From assembly GCA_035568175.1 (NCBI GenBank), contig DATMON010000008.1, positions 121,228-185,227 of the forward strand: a stretch of 64,000 nucleotides of DNA, in the 5' to 3' direction. Below the pieces are notes generated by a model. It was given only the letters and a program-made list of their open reading frames with translations. It did not search any database and was not told the origin of the DNA. Shown in pieces: positions 1 to 8,587 of this stretch. The translations under genes were made by a program, and so were the position numbers. This stretch comes from AV40 sp035568175 (GTDB lineage: Bacteria > Verrucomicrobiota > Verrucomicrobiia > Chthoniobacterales > UBA10450). Position 1 is the first letter of the stretch, and each line of letters begins with the position of its first letter.

Positions 1-456
1 CTCCTGGAAAAACTGGTGAATGGCAAAGGCGAGCCGGCTACGAACGCGAAATACGGAACCGAACAGATTCGAGCGCGGACGTAAGTGCGCGATCTCGCGA
101 AGAAATTCTGGCGTGTGTCCTTTCTTCTGGAGCGGATAGGAATCGTCCGCCGAACCGACGATGTCGATCTTGTCCGCGATCAACTCCCATTTTTGTCCTT
201 TGCCTTGCGAGGCGACGAGCGCCCCGCCGACGCGAAGCGAAGCGCCGGTGGTCAGTTTTTGAATCTCGTCGTAATTCGGCAACGAATTGCGCGCGATGAT
301 CTGAAGATTACGCAGTGACGAACCGTCGTTCAGCTCGATAAACGAAAAATCTTTCGAGTCGCGCCGGGTCCGCACCCATCCCTGAACCTGAATTCCATCC
401 TTCGGGACGGCACTTTGCAATGCGGCTTTGATCGGAGTCGGCGAAATCATCTTCAT
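1..456 (-). CDS. asnS: Asparagine--tRNA ligase, N-terminal part (runs off left edge)
   Basis: Charges tRNA-Asn with asparagine in the cytoplasm (class II, subgroup IIb). The reading frame stays open from 456 to the window edge and gives about 152 residues. It begins MKMISPTPIKAALQ and continues with an OB-fold anticodon-binding domain: a VQGWVRTRRDSKDFSFIELNDGS stretch is characteristic of Asn/Asp/Lys synthetases, followed by LRPRSNLFGSVFRVRS just before the catalytic domain. The start at 456 was chosen because it gives the usual short leader before the OB fold; a second Met lies two codons later. The catalytic core is outside the window. AspS is the main alternative, but the QGWVRTRRDSK and LRPRSN patterns fit AsnS better. 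Confidence 0.88.
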   Translation of the reverse strand, partial: MKMISPTPIKAALQSAVPKDGIQVQGWVRTRRDSKDFSFIELNDGSSLRNLQIIARNSLPNYDEIQKLTTGASLRVGGALVASQGKGQKWELIADKIDIVGSADDSYPLQKKGHTPEFLREIAHLRPRSNLFGSVFRVRSRLAFAIHQFFQE

Positions 457-501
457 CTAAATAGATGAGGTGCTCCAAGCCTTCAACAAACCTGGCCAAA
501 C

Positions 502-1662
502 CTACAACTTTAACGCCTCGCGCAAATGCGGAACAAGACGCTTACTGAATTCGACCGAATCACCGGCGGACAAGTGCGACCATTCCGGACAATTGAAACC
601 GGAGAGCTCCGGAAAATCTGAATAGTATATACCCGGCGCGCCGGTCATTTTTAGAAGCGGGTCCCAGGTTTGGGCGCGCGGCGTGTCGCGATCTTCCAAT
701 TCTTTCAAGCCGCCGCTGTGCGGAAATCGGACGAAAACAATCTTGCCGCCACGCGACCGAATTTTCTCCACTGCCGTGGTGATGTCGTGGAAGCGACCTC
801 CGATCGCCTCCCCAATTTTCGCCATGAACACATCTTTCGGAATGTAAGTCGGCGGAGGTGGCGGTGTGAAAAGCGGGATCCAAATTTGCTGAATTCGTCG
901 CGCCAATTCTCCGTTTGGATCGGCACACGCTTCAATCATCCGAGCGCGCCGCTCGCGATCAAGGGTCCCGAAATAGGGCGGAAATCGTGGCGGAACGAGC
1001 GCTCCGGGGCGATTGGGAATCGGCAAACGTTTCAACAAATCGTCGAGAGTCAGCTCCTCCTGCTTGAGAAACGCAACACGCTCTTCCAACGGAAAAGCGA
1101 GGTACTGGCTCGCGCGTTGGGCTGGGGTTTGCGAATGAAACCGCTTCACCGCTTTTTCGCCGCGCTCCATCGGCGGTGAACCCGGCGGCGCGAAAAATAT
1201 ATGTGGAACAACGCTACAAATGATTGTGCCGTGGAAACTTTGATCGTTCGCAAGGTCGGCAAGAACGGGAAAGCCGCACATGCCCCCGCCGGCAAGCTGG
1301 ATTGGACGTTTGCCGAGGCCTTTCTGGAATTCATCAAGATCAACGTCGAACCAGCCGCGCGAATCTCCGACGATTACAAGCGACTCCGGAGTGACGCTTC
1401 GCCGTCTCAGTGTCCACAGATCTTCGTTATCGTTAAGGGTCGGACCGTAACCGATTGAGCGACAGTACAATTCCCATCCCGCTGTCGCGACTACGACAAC
1501 AAGAACAACGACGACGGTCATTCCGCGCCACGGCACCACCGGAATCGGCCGCTCGAATTCGAGCGGCGGGCCGCCGTGGACTTGCTCTTCCCGAGTTGGT
1601 TTTCGGAAAAACATCCGCGGCAATCGAAGCCGTTTCTTAAAATTGGAAATAAATGAAGGCAT
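502..1662 (-). CDS. Membrane-anchored SGNH-like protein, partner of MBOAT acyltransferase
   Basis: A 386-residue protein with one transmembrane segment near residues 48-65 (a Val-rich stretch) and a periplasmic domain. That domain carries a GDSRGW block near residue 98, which resembles block I of SGNH/GDSL hydrolases (catalytic Ser), and an SHLSAGDS motif near the C-terminus, where SGNH proteins have their catalytic His. A proline run (PPPPP) lies between them. It overlaps the upstream MBOAT gene by 26 bases on the same strand, so the two are probably co-translated. In alginate and peptidoglycan O-acetylation systems a PatA/AlgI-type MBOAT hands acetyl groups to such an SGNH partner. I infer a role in O-acylation of an exopolysaccharide or cell-wall glycan; the substrate is unknown. 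Confidence 0.75.
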   Translation of the reverse strand: MPSFISNFKKRLRLPRMFFRKPTREEQVHGGPPLEFERPIPVVPWRGMTVVVVLVVVVATAGWELYCRSIGYGPTLNDNEDLWTLRRRSVTPESLVIVGDSRGWFDVDLDEFQKGLGKRPIQLAGGGMCGFPVLADLANDQSFHGTIICSVVPHIFFAPPGSPPMERGEKAVKRFHSQTPAQRASQYLAFPLEERVAFLKQEELTLDDLLKRLPIPNRPGALVPPRFPPYFGTLDRERRARMIEACADPNGELARRIQQIWIPLFTPPPPPTYIPKDVFMAKIGEAIGGRFHDITTAVEKIRSRGGKIVFVRFPHSGGLKELEDRDTPRAQTWDPLLKMTGAPGIYYSDFPELSGFNCPEWSHLSAGDSVEFSKRLVPHLREALKL

Positions 1663-3058
1663 TACTAGCTCCTTGAGTAAGAATAATTGCGCAGGCCATC
1701 AGGGCCCAGGCGGCGGTCACGACCCAGCGGGGTAGACGTGCAACTGCTGTTTCGATATTACTGTCACGCAGCGAGCAGTGCACTGAGATCATGCCAAGCG
1801 TGACGAGCGCGATTTGAAGCATCTCGCGCGTGGAAAGAATCGCATCTCCATGCGCGTGCTGTCCGAACATTCCACCGAGCATTCGACTCGCGATCGTGAA
1901 ATCAGATGCGCGAAAATAAACCCAGGCGATGCAAACCGACGCATAGGTGGCGACGCCGGCCAAAATCCGCGTGGCGAGATTATTCGCCCATGCTTTGTCC
2001 TCGAAGAGAATTCGGCAGACGCGCTCGATCACTAAATAAGAGCCGTGCAACAAACCCCAGACGACAAAGGTCCAGGCGGCGCCGTGCCAAAGGCCGCCGA
2101 GGAACATGACAATGACAAGGTTTAGCGCGGCGCGAAACGGCCGGACCTGATTGCCTCCGAGCGGGATGTAAAGGTAATCGCGCAGAAACGTTGAAAGCGA
2201 AATGTGCCAGCGTCGCCAGAAATCCGAGAAACCAATCGCGGCGTAGGGAAAACGAAAGTTGTCCTTCAAATGAAACCCAAGAGTTAAGGCCGCACCAATG
2301 GCGCAGGTCGAGTAACCGGCGAAGTCGAAAAAGATTTGTCCGGCAAACGCGATCACGCCCGCCCAGGAATCAAGCGCTACCAGAGGGCCGGCATAACCGA
2401 AAACGCGATCGGCCGAGCCGGAAAGCAACGTGTCGGCGAGAACGATTTTCTCGAACAATCCGAGAGTCATCAACGCCAGCCCCCAGAGAAATTGACCCGT
2501 GCGCAGTGGCTGCGGTCTGACCAGTTGCGGAAGAAAATCGCCTGCACGCACGATCGGACCGGCAACAAGCTGTGGGAAAAATGAAACCGCGAGAATAAAA
2601 TCGCGCAGCGATCGCGTTGGCTGCAAAACGCCGCGATAAATGTCGAGCGTATAAGAAAGCGAATGGAAAGTGTAAAATGAAATGCCGACCGGGAGCAGAA
2701 TGTCTAGATGCGGCGGTTGATAGATGACGCCGACGCGGGCGAGCAGCCATTGGAAATTCTGAAGGAGAAAATTTCCGTATTTGAAGAAACCGAGCATGCT
2801 CAGATTCATGCAAATGCTCGCGACCAGCCACCGGCGCTTCCCGGGGGGCTCTTTCGCTTTGGCAATTTGCCGGCCGAGCCAGAAATCCATCGCGGTGGTT
2901 GAGAAAAGAAGCGCGGCAAAGGGCGGATTCCAGGCGCCGTAAAAAAGGTAACTGGCGACGACGAGCAGATTTTTTCGCGCCGTCCAGGAGCCGATACTCC
3001 AATAAAGTGTGACGACGATTATAAAAAAGGCGACGAAAGTGAGCGAATTAAAAAGCAT
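1637..3058 (-). CDS. MBOAT family O-acyltransferase (AlgI/PatA type)
   Basis: A 473-residue polytopic membrane protein with about ten hydrophobic segments. Family hallmarks are the early MLFNSLTFVAFF start, an SFYTFHSLSYTLDIYRG segment, FFPQLVAGPIVRA, the DFWRRWHISLSTFLRDYLYIPLGG block, and GGLWHGAAWTF carrying the presumed catalytic His. Proteins of this class move acetyl groups from the cytoplasm across the membrane for O-acetylation of alginate-like polysaccharides or peptidoglycan. It is the first gene of a two-gene unit with the SGNH-like protein that overlaps its 3' end. No convincing Shine-Dalgarno sequence precedes the ATG at 3058. Family assignment is firm; the acceptor glycan is not known. 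Confidence 0.9.
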   Translation of the reverse strand: MLFNSLTFVAFFIIVVTLYWSIGSWTARKNLLVVASYLFYGAWNPPFAALLFSTTAMDFWLGRQIAKAKEPPGKRRWLVASICMNLSMLGFFKYGNFLLQNFQWLLARVGVIYQPPHLDILLPVGISFYTFHSLSYTLDIYRGVLQPTRSLRDFILAVSFFPQLVAGPIVRAGDFLPQLVRPQPLRTGQFLWGLALMTLGLFEKIVLADTLLSGSADRVFGYAGPLVALDSWAGVIAFAGQIFFDFAGYSTCAIGAALTLGFHLKDNFRFPYAAIGFSDFWRRWHISLSTFLRDYLYIPLGGNQVRPFRAALNLVIVMFLGGLWHGAAWTFVVWGLLHGSYLVIERVCRILFEDKAWANNLATRILAGVATYASVCIAWVYFRASDFTIASRMLGGMFGQHAHGDAILSTREMLQIALVTLGMISVHCSLRDSNIETAVARLPRWVVTAAWALMACAIILTQGASNAFIYFQF

Positions 3059-3168
3059 GACCGAAAGGAGAGTTAAGCGGCGGAGTCCAGCCGTCGATTT
3101 ACGTCAGCCATATTGAGGGTGATGTTTTAGTTGTTCTTTCGCTTTCAGGCAAGATCGACATCGTATCT

Positions 3169-3759
3169 GTGAAACCCCTTTTTCTTTTCGCGCCGGGCGC
3201 GGGCGCGCCGTCATCGCATCCCTGGATGCAGTCTTGGAAGCAGCGACTAACGCAACTCGGCGACGTTGAGACGTTCGACTACGACTACATGCGCGAAGGA
3301 CGGAAGCGTCCCGATCGTTTACCGCAATTAATCGCCGCGCATCGACAGGCTCTCGCCGAAGCGCGCGCGAAAACGTCCGGCCCAATCACTTTGATCGGCA
3401 AGAGCATGGGCGGACGCATCGGTTGTCACGTCGCTTTGGAAGAAAAGGTGAATGGGCTCGTCTGTCTCGGCTATCCGCTTTGCGCGATGGGCGACCGCGC
3501 GAAATTGCGCGATCAAGTCCTGCGCGATCTGCACACGTCCATTCTTTTCATCCAAGGCACGCGCGATTCGTTTTGTCCGCTGGACTTGCTCGAATCGGTT
3601 CGATTGAAAATGAGCGCGCCGAATCTTCTGCACGTTGTCGAAGGCGGCGATCATTCCCTGCTCGTCAGAAAAAAAGATCTTGGGAACGAGACGCAGGAGG
3701 ACGTCGATCAAAAAATCGCGAAAGCGATCAGCGATTTTGTCGCGCGAAGCTCAACTTAA
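3169..3759 (+). CDS. KANL3/Tex30-type alpha/beta hydrolase
   Basis: A 196-residue cytosolic alpha/beta hydrolase starting at GTG. The nucleophile elbow GKSMGG lies near residue 77, the acid is probably in GTRDSFC and the catalytic His in GGDHSLL. FLFAPGAGAPSSHPWM at the N-terminus is the oxyanion-hole region typical of the KANL3/Tex30 family. These are small predicted hydrolases of unknown physiological substrate. The gene ends in a nine-base convergent overlap with speA. The decamer AAGATCGACA sits at 3151-3160, eight bases before the start codon. Family call is confident; substrate unknown. Confidence 0.85.
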   Translation: MKPLFLFAPGAGAPSSHPWMQSWKQRLTQLGDVETFDYDYMREGRKRPDRLPQLIAAHRQALAEARAKTSGPITLIGKSMGGRIGCHVALEEKVNGLVCLGYPLCAMGDRAKLRDQVLRDLHTSILFIQGTRDSFCPLDLLESVRLKMSAPNLLHVVEGGDHSLLVRKKDLGNETQEDVDQKIAKAISDFVARSST

Positions 3760-5703
3760 CGGCAGCCAGTTGCCCGGCTGCGGAACAAGCTTCGTGCCGT
3801 TGAGCGAGAGGTAAGTGTATTCCTGCAAAAGCCGCTCGTAATCGGAGAGCAGCTTCATCGCGTCATTCGGCTTCAGAAAATCGGTCTTGATGGCAGCGTC
3901 GACCTGCGTTTTCAACAACCGCATCAATTCGATTTTGTCCCACTGCGTCATGGCAAGCACTTCGCCGATGGTGCTGCCGGCAATGACTTCTTCGATGTAC
4001 CAACCCGATTCCTCGTCCGGATCGAGGAAGACGTGCACTTCGGTGACGCGACCGAACAAATTGTGCAGATCGCCCATGATGTCCTGGTAGGCGCCAACCA
4101 TGAATACGCCGAGATAATAAATTTCGCCGGGGATGATGCGATGAAGCGGGAGCGTATCGCGAACGTCCTGAAGATCGGTGAACTTGGAAACTTTGCCGTC
4201 GGAGTCGCAGGTAATGTCGACGATGGTCCCCTGCCGGTCCGGCGGCGTCGTCAGCCGATGAATCGGCATGATTGGAAACAGTTGACCGAGCGCCCAGTGG
4301 TCGAGGAGCGATTGGAAGACGGAAAAATTGCAGATGTATTGGTCGCTAAGAGAAGTCTCGAGTTCCTTCACTTCGTCGGGCACGTAACGCAGACCGCGAT
4401 GCATGTTAACGATTTGCTGGGCAAGCTGCCAATAGAGGGTGTCGATCTTCGCTTTCGATTCGAGGTCGAGCTGGCCGAAATTGAATGTTTCCTGCGCTTC
4501 TTCCTTGATCTGCTGGATATCGTGCAAACTCTCGATGCGATTGCCGCGCTTGAGACGCTGTTTCACATCAAGAATGTCGCCGACCAGCTTGTGATCTTTT
4601 TCGGTCGCCTCGACTTTCAACCGCGGGACCGTTTTCTCAATCGAACTGAAAGCTTCCATCACCAGCACGGAATGATGCGCGACCACGGCGCGCCCGCCTT
4701 CACTGACAATGGCCGGATGCGGGACACCTTCGGAATCGCACACGTCCATGATGTTCCAGACAACGTCGTTGGCGTATTCCTCGAGCGAGTAATTGGCCGA
4801 GCTATCGAAATCGCTGCGCGATCCGTCGTAATCGACGCCGAGACCGCCGCCCACATCGAGATACCCGAGGTCGTGACCGAGCTTCGCTAATTTTGCGTAA
4901 TAGCGCGCGGCTTCGCGGACTGCGCGCTTGATGGTAGAAATGTCGGGGACCTGCGAGCCGACATGGAAATGAATCAGCTTGAGACAATGGGCGAAGCCCG
5001 CGTCTTTTAACATTTGGCTCGCAGCGACAAGATTAGTTGTGTCGAGTCCGAACTTGGCGTGCTCACCGCCACTCGGCGACCATTTCCCGGAACCTTTACT
5101 GTGGAGCCGAACGCGAATCCCGATGACCGGCTCGACGCCGACTTCTTTCGCAGCTTTGATCGTTTGTTCCAGCTCCTCCAGTTTCTCGACGACGATGACA
5201 ACCAGTTTGCCAAGCTTGCGGCCGAGAAGCGCAATCCGAATGAAGGCCTGGTCTTTGTAACCATTGCAGATGATCAGGCTTTCCGCGTCCTTGTGCATCG
5301 CGAGCGCGGCGACGAGTTCCGGTTTACTGCCAGCTTCCAGTCCGAAATGAAATTGCTGGCCAGCATCGACAATCTCTTCGATGACTTCGCGTAACTGATT
5401 CACCTTGATTGGAAAAACGCCGCGATACTGACCGCGATAGCCGAACTCAGTGATCGCGTTGTGAAATGCGAGGTTAACCGATTCGACGCGGTGACGAAGC
5501 AGGTCCTGAAAGCGGATAACAAGCGGAAAACTGAGTCCCCGCTTGCGGGCCTCGTTTACAACTTCGAGAAGGTTGATGCTGCCGCCATTTTCCTGAAGCG
5601 GCTTGGCAATAACGTTGCCTTCGGCATTGACCGTGAAATAGCCGCCGCCCCAACCATCGACATTGTAGGTTGCGATCGCGGACTCGATGTCCCAGTCTTT
5701 CAT
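3751..5703 (-). CDS. speA: Biosynthetic arginine decarboxylase
   Basis: Converts arginine to agmatine, the first step of the agmatine route to putrescine; PLP enzyme of fold III (alanine racemase-like barrel). Seen here: an FPLVIRFQDLLRHR block, PIKVNQLREV containing the PLP lysine, GLEAGSKPELVAAL, a HFHVGSQ segment, DVGGGLGVDYDGS and SEGGRAVVAHHSVLV. At about 650 residues it has the usual length. I place the start at the ATG at 5703 (MKDWDIESAIATYNVDGWG), which matches family N-termini; the frame is open to a GTG at 5739. The neighbours are unrelated. It is monocistronic, convergent with the upstream-strand hydrolase gene. Confidence 0.95.
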   Translation of the reverse strand: MKDWDIESAIATYNVDGWGGGYFTVNAEGNVIAKPLQENGGSINLLEVVNEARKRGLSFPLVIRFQDLLRHRVESVNLAFHNAITEFGYRGQYRGVFPIKVNQLREVIEEIVDAGQQFHFGLEAGSKPELVAALAMHKDAESLIICNGYKDQAFIRIALLGRKLGKLVVIVVEKLEELEQTIKAAKEVGVEPVIGIRVRLHSKGSGKWSPSGGEHAKFGLDTTNLVAASQMLKDAGFAHCLKLIHFHVGSQVPDISTIKRAVREAARYYAKLAKLGHDLGYLDVGGGLGVDYDGSRSDFDSSANYSLEEYANDVVWNIMDVCDSEGVPHPAIVSEGGRAVVAHHSVLVMEAFSSIEKTVPRLKVEATEKDHKLVGDILDVKQRLKRGNRIESLHDIQQIKEEAQETFNFGQLDLESKAKIDTLYWQLAQQIVNMHRGLRYVPDEVKELETSLSDQYICNFSVFQSLLDHWALGQLFPIMPIHRLTTPPDRQGTIVDITCDSDGKVSKFTDLQDVRDTLPLHRIIPGEIYYLGVFMVGAYQDIMGDLHNLFGRVTEVHVFLDPDEESGWYIEEVIAGSTIGEVLAMTQWDKIELMRLLKTQVDAAIKTDFLKPNDAMKLLSDYERLLQEYTYLSLNGTKLVPQPGNWLPLS

Positions 5704-5841
5704 CTCTTCTTGCGCGCGGCGCCCAGCCGCAGAACGCACAATGATTGAGCACGCCGAACATGCAAGAATCTTCGAAAAACTTATTCACATTTTTTCAGGC
5801 CGCTTGTTTTTCCGGCGCGCACGGATAACGTTCGCGCGGGG

Positions 5842-6318
5842 ATGAACAAAACGGTGATTGAGGTGCAGGTCCGCGCAGTGTTGCCAACCAGCGGCGGGTG
5901 CGCGGTTTTCATTGGGAACAACGACAAGGTTTTCATTATCTATGTGGATCAAACAGTCGGGAGCGCGATCACAATGTTCATGCGCGATATTGCCAAGGAG
6001 CGTCCGCTAACGCACGACTTGATGGCCCACCTGATGACGGCGCTGGGGGCGAAAGTCGAGCGCGTGATCATTAACGACCTGAAAAATGCGACCTACTACG
6101 CGCGAGCGATCGTTCGTGCGGAAAACGAATTGCAGCAGAAGAAAATTATCGAACTGGACGCGCGGCCGAGCGACTGCATCGCGATGGCTACGCAGCAGAA
6201 AGCGCCGATCTACGTCAGCCAGGAAGTTTGGGACGAAGTCGACGACATGAGCGACGTCCTCCGGAAAATGGAGGAAGAAGGGCTCAAGCCGGATCCCGAA
6301 ACCGAGTCGGAAGAATAG
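5842..6318 (+). CDS. Bifunctional nuclease (BFN, DUF151) domain protein
   Basis: A 158-residue protein made almost entirely of a BFN/DUF151 domain. The recognisable core runs from VFIIYVDQTVGSAI through PLTHDLMAHLMTALGAKVERVII and ends at LDARPSDCIAMA, the most conserved motif of the family. In plants the domain has nuclease activity; in bacteria its role is mostly unknown. The C-terminal tail is acidic (DPETESEE). It is divergent from speA, with about 140 bases between the two starts that should carry both promoters. Family call firm, cellular role unknown. Confidence 0.88.
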   Translation: MNKTVIEVQVRAVLPTSGGCAVFIGNNDKVFIIYVDQTVGSAITMFMRDIAKERPLTHDLMAHLMTALGAKVERVIINDLKNATYYARAIVRAENELQQKKIIELDARPSDCIAMATQQKAPIYVSQEVWDEVDDMSDVLRKMEEEGLKPDPETESEE

Positions 6319-6388
6319 CAACGTGGTCCGAGCCGGACTGGCACTATTGCATCCAGTTGTTGCGCGTGAGGATGAGCTCCGACGTAAG

Positions 6389-6730
6389 TTAAAAGTTCAG
6401 CTTTACCTGGCCCTCGTGGACTTCAGTCGGGCACGGCGCGTTTAATGGGACGTCGGTTTGCGAGGCGCTCGCCTGCACCAGCTGATTGTCGATCAAGTAT
6501 TTTTCGACTTCTTCGCCACTGACGTCGGGCAGCATTTTGCCATTGATCTCGATGCAGGGCGAAAGCGGCTGACCGCTTTTCGTTTCCATTTCCCAACGAA
6601 AGGCCGGGTTTTGAATGATGTCCTTTTCGGTGTAGGGCAAATTGTATTTCGCCAACACGGCCCGAACGCCGGCGCTCCAGCCGCAATATGTTTTCAGGTA
6701 AGCAGTGATTTGAGGCGTATCCATTTCCAT
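6389..6730 (-). CDS. Glutaredoxin/thioredoxin-fold protein with CGWS active-site motif
   Basis: A 113-residue thioredoxin-fold protein. The N-terminal TYCGWSAGVRAVL stretch holds one conserved cysteine where classical glutaredoxins have CPYC, so any chemistry would be monothiol. The later SPCIEINGKMLPDVSGEEVEKYL carries the cis-Pro region and the family C-terminal helix. The ATG at 6730 (MEMDTPQITAYLK) is preferred over 6772 because the extra 14 residues do not look like family sequence. It could bind Fe-S/glutathione like monothiol glutaredoxins, but that is inference. Downstream of the sigma factor gene on the same strand with a 158-base gap, so it is probably transcribed separately. Confidence 0.75.
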   Translation of the reverse strand: MEMDTPQITAYLKTYCGWSAGVRAVLAKYNLPYTEKDIIQNPAFRWEMETKSGQPLSPCIEINGKMLPDVSGEEVEKYLIDNQLVQASASQTDVPLNAPCPTEVHEGQVKLNF

Positions 6731-6831
6731 GAAGATAACACAGCAATGGAAATCTTCAGTCGCCAAACACATCCCGGTTTTTGCGAATAAAAGATCGACA
6801 AGGTGTCGGAGATTTGGCTAAAAGCCCTGCC

Positions 6832-6874
6832 GGGAGCTCCGATTTTCCCTGAGGCCGTGTTTGACGGAGCTCCC
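6832..6874. terminator. Long-stem inverted repeat downstream of the sigma factor gene
   Basis: GGGAGCTCCG at 6832-6841 and its exact reverse complement CGGAGCTCCC at 6865-6874 form a 10-bp stem with a 23-base loop, starting 15 bases after the sigma factor stop (minus strand). There is no clear T-run, so Rho-independent termination is only one possibility; mRNA stabilisation or a repeat element are others. Confidence 0.4.
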
Positions 6875-6888
6875 AGCGCCCTAAAATT

Positions 6889-7488
6889 CTAGATTTTGTG
6901 CCGGAGTGGTCTGAGCGACTGGGTCAGCTTTTGTAGACCGAGTTCCAGCCGTGTCTTGACCGTGCCGAGCGGCGCGCGTGTTACCGCCGAGATTTCGCGG
7001 TGACTCATTCCCGCAAAAAATGCGAGCTCAAGCGCTTCGCGTTGATGGCGCGGCAGGACGTTCAGTCGCCGATGAAGAAAATGGCGCAAGTCGGAGCGCG
7101 AGATGTCATCGCCGGAGTGATTGTCCTGCACCGAGGCCGGCTGTTCGATATGCTCCTGGTAACGTTCTTTCGCGCGACAGTAAGCCTGCTTCCGACGAAG
7201 CCGATCGATCGCGCGCCGGCGTGCCAGGGTAACCACCCAGCCGAGCAACTTGCCGGCTTTCGGGGAATAGTGATCGGCCTCGTGCCAAATCTGCAACAGG
7301 ATGTCCTGCAACACATCGTCGGCGTCGCCTTCTTCGTGCACGACGTTGCCGATGACGGATTTGAGTCTGCCGCCGTGGCGCGAATAAAATTCGTTCAGCG
7401 CCTCCGGTCGATGATCGGTGATGGCTTCCATGAGTGCTTCATCGGACACCGTTGCACCGTTGCTGTACTGCAAAGTTGGATTCAACAT
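6889..7488 (-). CDS. RNA polymerase sigma factor, ECF type
   Basis: A 199-residue extracytoplasmic-function sigma-70. Region 2 is visible as EALNEFYSRHGGRL, then DADDVLQDILLQIWHEAD and GWVVTLARRRAIDRLRRK; region 4 as LPRHQREALELAFFAGMSHREISAVTRAPLGTVKTRLELGL, a helix-turn-helix for the -35 element. The ATG at 7488 was chosen because GGAAG lies six bases upstream; a longer frame opens at 7590. It resembles the SigK/ECF19-like group, whose members usually have an anti-sigma gene next to them, but none is evident here: the following gene is a thioredoxin-fold protein and the upstream one a Cys-containing protein of unknown function. Confidence 0.9.
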   Translation of the reverse strand: MLNPTLQYSNGATVSDEALMEAITDHRPEALNEFYSRHGGRLKSVIGNVVHEEGDADDVLQDILLQIWHEADHYSPKAGKLLGWVVTLARRRAIDRLRRKQAYCRAKERYQEHIEQPASVQDNHSGDDISRSDLRHFLHRRLNVLPRHQREALELAFFAGMSHREISAVTRAPLGTVKTRLELGLQKLTQSLRPLRHKI

Positions 7489-7643
7489 AAGTTCTTCCGT
7501 AACGAGTTTTGCCGCTCCATTTTCATCACGCTTGTTTGCGTAGCTCCAACAATGGAAAATCGGCCTCGTGCGCGCAATCGGGGCAAGCACCGGTTGAATG
7601 GTAGGTCAAATCCTTAGACGCGTTGGACTTGGCGAAACGCCGC

Positions 7644-8018
7644 TCAGGCCGCGGGGCGAAACTGCATCGCGAATTTGCGCAGACGCGCTGCAAACTTTTG
7701 GCGCGGCCGTGCGGCTGCTGTTGACGGCAAAGAGTCGTCCTCCGCTTCCAACATCGACATCCGCGCCAGCACTTCATCGGTTGGAATTACCCAATCCATG
7801 GGGATGGAATGACAGTTGTGAGTCGGACAGACCAAGCGCAGCGGTCCGGTGCCGCGCGTGCCGCCAACAACCAGAATTTCGCGACCTTCAATAATCTGAC
7901 CGCAGGCAAGACAGTAACGCTTCTCGTCAAGTGATCGCCATTTTCGGTAGCGATCGAGCCGCTGCAGAATCTCGATCTTTTCCGCGCCGGAGAGTTCGAT
8001 TGGAGCGAACAGTGGCAT
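7644..8018 (-). CDS. Hypothetical protein with Cys/His cluster
   Basis: About 124 residues from the likely start MPLFAPIELSGAEKIEILQRL at 8018; the frame is open to 8129. A KRYCLACGQIIEGREI stretch followed by LVCPTHNCHSIPMDWV gives two CxxC-like knuckles that may bind zinc. The C-terminal 35 residues are basic and low-complexity. I do not recognise a named family. It lies upstream of the ECF sigma gene on the same strand, 155 bases away, which leaves room for an independent sigma promoter. Confidence 0.6.
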   Translation of the reverse strand: MPLFAPIELSGAEKIEILQRLDRYRKWRSLDEKRYCLACGQIIEGREILVVGGTRGTGPLRLVCPTHNCHSIPMDWVIPTDEVLARMSMLEAEDDSLPSTAAARPRQKFAARLRKFAMQFRPAA

Positions 8019-8223
8019 CGCGGCGAAGAATGGCAGTCGCGAGCAGTAGCGACAATCAGACGAATGGCGAATCCAGTTATCGGTAAAAATCTGATGATCA
8101 GTGGCGCGAGGTTGCTCATTACGAGGCAAATCAAGTTCCCAAGCGCTGCGAACAAATCGGCGCCGCTTCTTTTTCCATAAAACTCACATCCACGTAAAGC
8201 GAGTTGCGCGTTTTGAAGGTGAG

Positions 8224-8538
8224 ATGAAGACGATCAACGGACGTAGGTCAAATGGGGAACATTTTCTCGATTCGACGGCGGCGGCAATGAAGCGGATGGA
8301 ACTTTATTGCGCCGCGCATCCGGGCAGTCCGTCGGCCGCGCGCCGGCCGCGTCTGTTTCTTCGCAGTCATCTTTGGATCGCGCTCATGGGTCCGAGTGTC
8401 GAAGAAGGAATTGTCGGCATCGGTCCAACGGTAGAAGGGGCGCTTCGCGCTTTTGACGCCCAATATCTTGCGGGTTTGCGCCCGCCGTCTCATGCGCTTA
8501 GGCGCGGACTTTATAACTCAAGGTTGAGCGCAGCCTGA
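8224..8538 (+). CDS. Hypothetical small protein
   Basis: About 104 residues starting MKTINGRRSNGEHFLDS, with AAGG five bases before the ATG. A conserved-looking core LFLRSHLWIALMGPSVEEGIVGIGPTVEGALRAFDAQYLAGLRP suggests a folded alpha/beta domain rather than an artefact. No family recognised. It is divergent from the Cys-cluster gene; the 205 bases between them have no other coding signal. Confidence 0.5.
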   Translation: MKTINGRRSNGEHFLDSTAAAMKRMELYCAAHPGSPSAARRPRLFLRSHLWIALMGPSVEEGIVGIGPTVEGALRAFDAQYLAGLRPPSHALRRGLYNSRLSAA

Positions 8539-8587
8539 TCGGATTGACCGCACCGCGCACGCGCGGAAATCGCGTCTTGTAACCGCG

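Noticed and set aside
308..499. 63-codon minus-strand frame near the left edge
   Set aside because: It is out of frame with asnS, whose synthetase sequence starts at 456 and continues to the edge.
4033..4890. 285-codon open frame antisense to speA
   Set aside because: It mirrors the codon bias of speA, whose protein matches the family along its whole length; no independent family features.
7000..7617. 205-codon frame antisense to the ECF sigma gene
   Set aside because: Sigma regions 2 and 4 are clear on the minus strand; the plus frame is a shadow.
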